Of a DNA stretch of 20,519 bases, positions 15,355 to 20,519 are shown one piece after another. This DNA comes from Fidelibacterota bacterium. GTDB taxonomy: Bacteria > Fidelibacterota > Fidelibacteria > Fidelibacterales > Fidelibacteraceae. Below the pieces are notes generated by a model that had not been told where the DNA came from, ran no database searches, and saw nothing but the letters and a program-made list of their open reading frames with translations. Positions within the stretch are counted from its first letter, which is position 1, and the number at the start of each line of letters is the position of its first letter. The position numbers and the translations under genes are program-made. The stretch lies in NCBI GenBank assembly GCA_029931905.1, contig JAOZRH010000002.1, forward strand, positions 1 through 20,519, in the 5' to 3' direction.

Positions 15355-15945
15355 TTATTTATGTCTAATTCGACAAGGTATTTGTTGAGCGCCTTCAGAT
15401 GATATAACAATTTTTCCGTTTCTTCCTAATATTGGAGTTGCAACAACTCGTTTACCAGTTATAAATGATGATTTAGAATAATCTTTTTTATTTGTCGTTA
15501 TATCAAATATCTCAGTACCATCAAATAATTTTATTCCTTCAATATCAGAAATTGAAAAGCCTCTTTCAACTAAACGAAAAAATAAATCAAAAGTTCTTTC
15601 AGGTTTTTTTCTTCCAAAAAAATAAGTTTTTGCTTTACATAAACCAGAATCAATTTTTGAATATCCTAAATGTTGTGCTTCACTACTTACAATTATAATT
15701 CCATTAGTTTCTGAACCTTTTCTATTAATTGATGCGAATGGTTCATTTATTCTTGGATCTTTAGGTAAACATAACATAAAAGATGGATTTAATTTAAATA
15801 ACCATTCAATATTATTAATTATAAAACAATCCATTGGAGTATTATCTAAAATTGTTTCACCGATAGCAAACTGGACTATTCCATTTCTCCATGGAATAGA
15901 TTCCATTAAAATATTTTGTTGATATGAACTACTTATTGATAACAT
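15355..15945 (-). CDS. Unknown protein with targeting-like N-terminus
   Basis: The 196-residue product begins MLSISSSYQQNILMES; L13-M14-E15 fits the prohead-protease consensus and would release a protein of about 181 residues. The rest is beta/alpha with conserved-looking stretches such as LCLPKDPRINEPFASINRKG, GIIIVSSEAQHLGYSKIDSG and TPILGRNGKIVISSEG. I recognise no family. It has an AGGA ribosome site. An exact AATCTTGCCGTT copy lies 26 nt upstream of its ATG, the only copy outside a gene. Confidence 0.6.
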   Translation of the reverse strand: MLSISSSYQQNILMESIPWRNGIVQFAIGETILDNTPMDCFIINNIEWLFKLNPSFMLCLPKDPRINEPFASINRKGSETNGIIIVSSEAQHLGYSKIDSGLCKAKTYFFGRKKPERTFDLFFRLVERGFSISDIEGIKLFDGTEIFDITTNKKDYSKSSFITGKRVVATPILGRNGKIVISSEGAQQIPCRIRHK

Positions 15946-15970
15946 ATTATTTTCCTACAATTATATTTTT

Positions 15971-15982
15971 AACGGCAAGATT
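15971..15982 (-). repeat. AATCTTGCCGTT motif, copy c (intergenic)
   Basis: Exact 12-mer in the 44-nt gap before the 196-residue gene. On the minus strand it continues into AAAAATATAAT. It shares TTGCCGTTAAAAATA with 11604-11618. Confidence 0.6.
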
Positions 15983-15989
15983 CAATTAC

Positions 15990-16472
15990 TTACATTTGAA
16001 ATTCATCACCATCAATTTGAATATTTTGTTGCACTTCAACGGGTAATTCTTGTTTATCTTTTCCAAATAAATCTGATAAATTTTTAAACATATCAACCAT
16101 ATCATTACCAACCATTCCATCTAATTTTTCATCAATTCGTCGAATATCTACTTCTAATAACTTATGTCCTTTAACAATTAAATCAGAAATATTATTATGA
16201 TACTTAAATTTAGTATCTTCAAATTCACGATATACAGAATATAGTTTAGTAAGTATTTCTATATTACGAGTCTTTGCAGCAAAAAAAGCACCTTTTTTAC
16301 GTTTATCTTTTTCTTGTTGTATAAGTATATCTAAATGATTATTAGCGGCATCAATATTTGAAATATGTAATTGAATTTCTTGTTGTCTTAATTCGATACT
16401 TGTAATTTGTCTTTCCAATGTATCTTTTTGTAAATCAAATTCTTCAGTTACATGATCATATTCGCTATTCAT
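15990..16472 (-). CDS. Coiled-coil protein of unknown function
   Basis: The 160-residue product is almost entirely helical. Heptad-like leucine/isoleucine spacing at about residues 10-65 (LERQITSIELRQQEIQLHI and on) suggests a coiled coil, followed by a second helical region and a short acidic tail. There is no catalytic motif. The ATG is 2 nt after the stop of the 418-residue gene, with GGAAGAAA upstream. It may form a complex with that neighbour, but this is inference. Confidence 0.55.
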   Translation of the reverse strand: MNSEYDHVTEEFDLQKDTLERQITSIELRQQEIQLHISNIDAANNHLDILIQQEKDKRKKGAFFAAKTRNIEILTKLYSVYREFEDTKFKYHNNISDLIVKGHKLLEVDIRRIDEKLDGMVGNDMVDMFKNLSDLFGKDKQELPVEVQQNIQIDGDEFQM

Positions 16473-16474
16473 CT

Positions 16475-17731
16475 TTAAATTTCTTCCATTTCATTATTCG
16501 CCTCCAAACACATTCGTATAAATGTTCTTATTTGATTAATAAAAGTTACTTGATTTATTACTATAGGAGTTAAAGTCATTAAATTAATATATTCACCAAT
16601 TAATAATGAATCAGTAAAATTTTTTGCTACTTTTTTTAATATTTCATAAATATTCTCATATTGAAAAAAATTTTTAAATGGAAATATTAACTCCTCAAGT
16701 ACAGCACCTTCAACCAATTCTGGACGTATTATTGATTGGTTATAAGTTTTATGTTTTGAAACTATATGAACTGATTTTAATAATCGATATATAGTAGGTA
16801 ACTTTTTAATTTTCTCTAATTTATTATTAATATCATCTTTATAGATATGTGTCAATTTATATTGATTACTATTTAAAATAAATGTATCTTTCTGTGAAGT
16901 TAAATATATATTTTGTAACTCATTATTTAAAATAACATTGCGAAATATATTAAAATTATATTTTACTTGTGATAACGTTGGAGATTCTTTATAAGTTTTT
17001 TCAACCTGTAATGAATACATAACATCTCTATATATTGTTAATGCAGTTGGAATATAAACAATATCATTTACCATTTCATCAGTTGAAAAACATTCAATTT
17101 CAGTATGAATACGTTGTTCACTTTTAAAATAAAAATTTATAACATTTCTAAAAACTTGTTTATAAAATAAATTAACATCTTCGACCAATAACGGATTAAG
17201 TTTTTTCATTCCATTACCAAGAAAATTATATAAAATATCTGTTTTAATAACATCTTGATCGATATAAAATGAATTTGTATGTATTTGAATTATACCTGCT
17301 GATCGCCGTTTAGTTTCTAAATATATTGTTTTTATAGTTGTTTGAAAAAATTTTCTAACTATGGGTAATAAACGAATTAATATATAAACAATATTTGGAT
17401 AATAAACTTTCGAACGAAATTCAATATAACCCATATTTAATTCTTCGTCATTATATCGCTGTAATGATGAAGAAATTTGATATAATAAAAATAATTGTTG
17501 GATTAAATGTGATCTTGTTTTAATCTTATTATAATGTTTATTTTGTAATTGATTAACATAATTTTGTAAAATATTAGCATTGATACAAGTGGGAATATCA
17601 AATGTCATAGTTTCTTGAATATGAACGGCAAGATTAGTTATTAATACGGAATATGAAATATCATCATCAACTTTTTCTTCATTTAAAATTTGATCTGTTT
17701 TTTCACTTGGATTTTTAACTAATTGGAACAC
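16475..17731 (-). CDS. Unknown helical protein, probable virion/assembly gene
   Basis: The 418-residue product is helical and rich in Ile, Asn and Lys, with no recognisable enzyme motif or clear membrane span. It starts with GTG (17729-17731) behind GGGAGG at 9 nt. A promoter-like block lies about 50 nt upstream, so it may begin a transcript covering the next four or five genes. An exact AATCTTGCCGTT copy lies near its 5' end (17624-17635, encoding NLAV). Confidence 0.55.
   Translation of the reverse strand: MFQLVKNPSEKTDQILNEEKVDDDISYSVLITNLAVHIQETMTFDIPTCINANILQNYVNQLQNKHYNKIKTRSHLIQQLFLLYQISSSLQRYNDEELNMGYIEFRSKVYYPNIVYILIRLLPIVRKFFQTTIKTIYLETKRRSAGIIQIHTNSFYIDQDVIKTDILYNFLGNGMKKLNPLLVEDVNLFYKQVFRNVINFYFKSEQRIHTEIECFSTDEMVNDIVYIPTALTIYRDVMYSLQVEKTYKESPTLSQVKYNFNIFRNVILNNELQNIYLTSQKDTFILNSNQYKLTHIYKDDINNKLEKIKKLPTIYRLLKSVHIVSKHKTYNQSIIRPELVEGAVLEELIFPFKNFFQYENIYEILKKVAKNFTDSLLIGEYINLMTLTPIVINQVTFINQIRTFIRMCLEANNEMEEI
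17624..17635 (-). repeat. AATCTTGCCGTT motif, copy d
   Basis: Exact 12-mer inside the 418-residue gene. The first motif base falls on codon position 1 (codons for NLAV). Unlike copies a-c it is preceded by T, not G. Confidence 0.6.
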
Positions 17732-17764
17732 TTATTCAATCCTCCCTTTTTTATAAATTAAAAG

Positions 17765-17803
17765 AAAATATTTGTATATTAATATTATTTCTATATAAAA
17801 AAT
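17765..17803 (-). promoter_or_regulatory. Promoter-like two-box sequence, copy 2
   Basis: It carries the same 21-bp block with TATATAGAAATAATA (17783-17803), a 9-nt spacer and AAATATTTT (17765-17773) as at 10287-10331. The first box ends 52 nt before the GTG of the 418-residue gene. The spacer sequence differs between the two copies, which argues for two conserved boxes and not one recent duplication. Confidence 0.5.
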
Positions 17804-17814
17804 GAAGTAAAAAA

Positions 17815-18564
17815 TTAACGCCGTACATATTTCTCTAAAATATTAATTTTAAATTTTTTACCTAAATTTAAAGGAAAAGTTCGCTGAAAAATTCCTTCAG
17901 GTAATTTAAAATATCTTAAAAAAGGAGAAATACATACTCGTCCTATTATTTTATAAATTCGATTTGTATATATATCAATATTTGAATCTCCTATAATCAT
18001 AACATGAATACATTCAGAAATGTCAAATAAATTTTCTTTAAAAAATATATTAGTTAAATCATCCCATTTTAATAAATCATCTCTTTTTTTAATTTCTTCA
18101 TTTGTAATTGGAAATTTCATATCAATTGGACGTGTATTAAAAACTGTATATCGATCTTCAACTAATTCAATACAATAATGCCAAGGTAAAAAATCAGAAT
18201 AAAATTTTGAATATAATTCTTTATAACGTTTATGTATTTCAATTAAATCAACTTTTGATGTATCAAGTTGTGGGCGAGGTCGAATTGAAAGAAAAGGATT
18301 ATTATAACTATCTTGAATAATTATTCCTTTAGGTCGATTTCGAATTTTATTTGATACGGATATCATTTCACGACTACTTTGTAGTCTTTCACGTTCATTT
18401 AGAATTTGATATGATTCATTTATATTATTGTAATCTTTAATTTGTTTTTTCTTTTTATCTTCTGTTTTAATTAACTTAATCTGTGGTGAAGTATTGATTA
18501 AAGGAACACTACTTAATGGAGCAGAAATAAAATCATTTTCAAGATATTGTATTATTGAAATCAT
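17815..18564 (-). CDS. Unknown protein, probable baseplate-associated
   Basis: The 249-residue product has a polar, lysine-rich N-terminal third and a more compact C-terminal part with conserved-looking aromatic and proline positions (FLPWHYCIELVEDRYTVFNT; ISPFLRYFKLPEGIFQRTF). It begins MISIIQYLEND, loosely like the targeting-type starts, but position P3 before the Glu is Tyr, so it does not fit (L/I)-x-E. The GGAG ribosome site overlaps the TAG stop of the spike gene. Its position next to the spike suggests a baseplate or tail role; no family is recognised. Confidence 0.55.
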   Translation of the reverse strand: MISIIQYLENDFISAPLSSVPLINTSPQIKLIKTEDKKKKQIKDYNNINESYQILNERERLQSSREMISVSNKIRNRPKGIIIQDSYNNPFLSIRPRPQLDTSKVDLIEIHKRYKELYSKFYSDFLPWHYCIELVEDRYTVFNTRPIDMKFPITNEEIKKRDDLLKWDDLTNIFFKENLFDISECIHVMIIGDSNIDIYTNRIYKIIGRVCISPFLRYFKLPEGIFQRTFPLNLGKKFKINILEKYVRR

Positions 18565-18566
18565 AT

Positions 18567-19361
18567 CTACTCCTTAAAAAATTTATAATCATCTCTTTTT
18601 TCCTCACCTAAAATCATATGTGTTTCTTGTGAATTACTTTTTGTTTTATCTGTATATATTCTTGTAGGTATATGTGCTTTTTCAGCAACACCAGCAACAC
18701 CACAATTTAAAAAAATCCATGGAGCATCTTCAGCTATATATTCACCACTTCTGATATCATATTTTTGACTAGAATAATTATTATGTTGACCATTAACATA
18801 TATATCAAAATCTCCTTCAACATGAATTTTTTTATTTTGTTTTACATTTTGATCATAATCCTTCACTATTCTTTTATCTTCATTATCGTCACTATGAATA
18901 TGAATACCTTCTTCATCAACAACTATTGTTGTTCGTTCAAGATTATAATAAATATGTATTGAATTTGGTGGTTGATCAACTGTATCTTCATGTATAGTTT
19001 GTATATTATCATATTTAGGTGTTCGAAACATTTGATGTAAATCATCTCGATCGATAATTTTTAATGGTAATGTTTCTTTTTCAAAATCGCTATCTATACG
19101 ATCAATATAACCAGTATTAAAATCATTTCGAAAAAATTTAACAATAACAATAGTTTCTGATTGTAAGGGGAAATATTGTCCATATATACCTTTTTCTGAT
19201 CTAGTAACACGATCTTTATGAACATGATTTTTAACCCAAATACCTTTATCATCAGCAATATGATACATAAGTTCAGGTATATGTACTTTATATCGTCCCT
19301 GATGTTTTGGATCTAAATCAGGTAATACTTTAGCTAAAAATTCTTTATTAGTTAATTTCAT
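18567..19361 (-). CDS. Baseplate central spike, gp5/gpV-like, no lysozyme domain
   Basis: The 264-residue product fits the membrane-puncturing spike at the centre of a contractile-tail baseplate. Residues 1-95 look like the OB-fold domain (GRYKVHIPEL, YFPLQSETIVIVKFF, GYIDRI). After a linker, residues 140-205 hold short alternating beta strands (TTIVVDEEGIHIHS, KKIHVEGDFDIYVNG) that suit the triple beta-helix. EDAPWIFLN at 211-219 matches the common 'AP.I.LN' ending of the needle. About 45 more residues follow. T4 gp5 has a lysozyme domain between these parts; here none is present. ATG with an AGGT site. Confidence 0.7.
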   Translation of the reverse strand: MKLTNKEFLAKVLPDLDPKHQGRYKVHIPELMYHIADDKGIWVKNHVHKDRVTRSEKGIYGQYFPLQSETIVIVKFFRNDFNTGYIDRIDSDFEKETLPLKIIDRDDLHQMFRTPKYDNIQTIHEDTVDQPPNSIHIYYNLERTTIVVDEEGIHIHSDDNEDKRIVKDYDQNVKQNKKIHVEGDFDIYVNGQHNNYSSQKYDIRSGEYIAEDAPWIFLNCGVAGVAEKAHIPTRIYTDKTKSNSQETHMILGEEKRDDYKFFKE

Positions 19362-19380
19362 ATTTTAATACCTATTAATT

Positions 19381-19419
19381 ATTATGTGAATTTAATATTT
19401 AATATTAAATTCACATAAT
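19381..19419. terminator. 17-bp perfect inverted repeat, terminator or operator
   Basis: Arms 19381-19397 and 19403-19419 (ATTATGTGAATTTAATA and its complement) are perfectly paired around TTTAA. The repeat lies between the tail-fibre stop and the spike start. The stem has little GC and no strong U-tract follows on the minus strand, so termination would be weak. A protein-binding palindrome or an mRNA-end hairpin is also possible. Confidence 0.55.
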
Positions 19420-19423
19420 TATA

Positions 19424-20519
19424 TTACTGTTTTACAAGTAAAGAAACTAAATGATAAGTACCATCATATGTATCATTACTATGATCTTGATCTCTTGTTA
19501 TTTGAAAAGTAATTACTTTAGTATTACTATTTAAATTTGATGATGGTATTGTAAGAAAATTAGTTGTTTCTTGAAATGTATTATCATTTGATGTAGTTAC
19601 TGTCAAATCAGTTGTTTGATTAACAGTTGGTGAACCACTTGATGGAGATTCTCCAATATCTGATACCCATGCTTCAATTTGTAGTCTTACATATTCTGTT
19701 CCAGATGCATCACCATCAAAAACATGAATTAAACCAACAGTTATATCAGATGTAATATCAAATACAGTATTACTAAAATCTATTGACATTCGAACAGTAC
19801 CATCAGTTACTGTATCAAATGAAATAGTATCAGTAATGTCAAAAATTTCACTATTATCTGACCCAGTATTTGTATCATCTAATTTCATATCAGCTGGTCG
19901 TATTGTATGTGTAAAACTAGATGGTAATGTAAATGATTGTCTTGCAGCTAACGAAACTAAATGATAATCTCCAGTATATGTATCATTACTATGATCTTGA
20001 TCTCTAGTCACTTTAAAAGTAATTGTTTTAATATTACTGTTTAAATCGTCAGAAGATATTGTAAGAAAACTAGTTGTTTCTTGAAATGTATTATCATTTG
20101 ATGTAGTTACTGTTAAATCAGTTGTTTGATTAATAGTTGGTGAACTACTCGATGGTGAATTACCTATACCTGCTACCCAAACTTCAATTTGTAATCTTAC
20201 ATATTCTGTTCCAGATGCATCACCATCAAAAACATGAATTAAGTCAATAATCATATCAGATGAAGTATCAAATATAGTATCATTAAAATCCATTGTCATC
20301 CAAACAGAACCATCATCTGTTGTATTAAATGAAATAGTATCAGTAATGTCAAAAATTTGATCTGTATTGCAACCAATATTTACATCATCTATTTTCATAT
20401 CGGCAGGACGAAAAACATTTCTACTTATTACAGAAGAAGAAGCTTCACCTGCTTGAGCCCATTTAACACCAGTTGTTTCATTACTATCTAATGTTAAAAT
20501 TTGACCATCTGTACCTGCA
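19424..20519 (-). CDS. Tail-fibre-like protein, 5' end outside window
   Basis: The reading frame is open from the right edge to TAA at 19424-19426, giving at least 364 residues. An internal ATG at 20396-20398 is not the start, because coding sequence continues upstream. The first visible residues, AGTDGQILTLDSNETTGVKWA, are a motif typical of phage tail fibres and structural proteins ('GtdGQvLt.ds....GvkWa'). Two copies of a domain of about 158 residues follow, each from RPADMK to DYHLVSL or TYHLVSL. They are rich in Asp, Thr and Ser with alternating beta strands, like a jelly-roll receptor-binding or decoration domain. Shared stretches include DLTVTTSNDNTFQETT and IHVFDGDASGTEYVRLQIE. Confidence 0.75.
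   Translation of the reverse strand, partial: AGTDGQILTLDSNETTGVKWAQAGEASSSVISRNVFRPADMKIDDVNIGCNTDQIFDITDTISFNTTDDGSVWMTMDFNDTIFDTSSDMIIDLIHVFDGDASGTEYVRLQIEVWVAGIGNSPSSSSPTINQTTDLTVTTSNDNTFQETTSFLTISSDDLNSNIKTITFKVTRDQDHSNDTYTGDYHLVSLAARQSFTLPSSFTHTIRPADMKLDDTNTGSDNSEIFDITDTISFDTVTDGTVRMSIDFSNTVFDITSDITVGLIHVFDGDASGTEYVRLQIEAWVSDIGESPSSGSPTVNQTTDLTVTTSNDNTFQETTNFLTIPSSNLNSNTKVITFQITRDQDHSNDTYDGTYHLVSLLVKQ
19427..20410 (-). repeat. Tandem duplication, 510-nt period, in fibre gene
   Basis: Unit 1 runs from 20410 to about 19901 and unit 2 from 19900 to 19427. Long blocks are near-identical at a fixed offset of exactly 510 nt, for example 20191-20243 against 19681-19733. The N-terminal third of the unit has diverged more than the core. 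Confidence 0.85.

Overview
The window looks like part of the genome of a large, strictly lytic-type myovirus (T4-like, probably jumbo-phage scale). The evidence is a T4 gp6/baseplate-J-like wedge protein, a gp5-like central spike, a UvsX/RecA-type recombinase, a tail-fibre gene, very low GC throughout, and tightly packed genes that all lie on the minus strand. The standard genetic code fits: TAA, TAG and TGA all end genes. The host cannot be named from this sequence. I saw no tRNA, integrase, insertion sequence or CRISPR array, and no stretch over 300 bases lacks a gene.

Transcription runs from right to left. (1) 20519-17815: 3' part of a tail-fibre-like gene with a 510-nt tandem domain duplication, then a 17-bp perfect inverted repeat, a lysozyme-less baseplate spike and an unknown gene. 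(2) 17814-14869: a promoter-like two-box sequence, then two unknown genes (one coiled-coil) and three small proteins, two of which start with the same peptide. (3) 14809-13331: uvsX-like recombinase. (4) 13330-13155: an intergenic stretch, GC-rich for this genome, that can fold into several hairpins. (5) 13154-10344: a phospholipase A2-like protein, a 49-residue Arg-rich protein missed by length cut-offs, a probable virion protein, a Vsr/EDxHD-like nuclease, a membrane-associated unknown and a basic small protein. (6) 10331-9187: a second copy of the promoter-like sequence, a Cas4/RecB-like nuclease with four Fe-S-type cysteines and a TTG start, and a clear terminator. (7) 9174-218: an M48 membrane metalloprotease, several unknown probable virion genes, a possible tail-tube-fold protein and the gp6-like wedge gene. 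(8) 103-1: the start of another gene.

Three signals cut across genes. First, several proteins scattered over the window start with a short peptide of the form M-[L/I]-[A/S]-[I/L] followed within 15 residues by L-x-E or I-x-E, the cleavage consensus of T4-type prohead proteases. This suggests a set of proteins sent into the prohead, trimmed and perhaps injected with the DNA. Second, the 12-mer AATCTTGCCGTT (minus strand) occurs four times exactly, three times inside genes in three different reading frames and once between genes, always in the same orientation; this points to a DNA- or RNA-level signal. Third, a roughly 35-nt hairpin element is repeated in three intergenic gaps, and a roughly 44-nt promoter-like module is repeated about 50 nt upstream of two start codons.

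Many genes have no family I can recognise. Gene names are given only where motifs support them.
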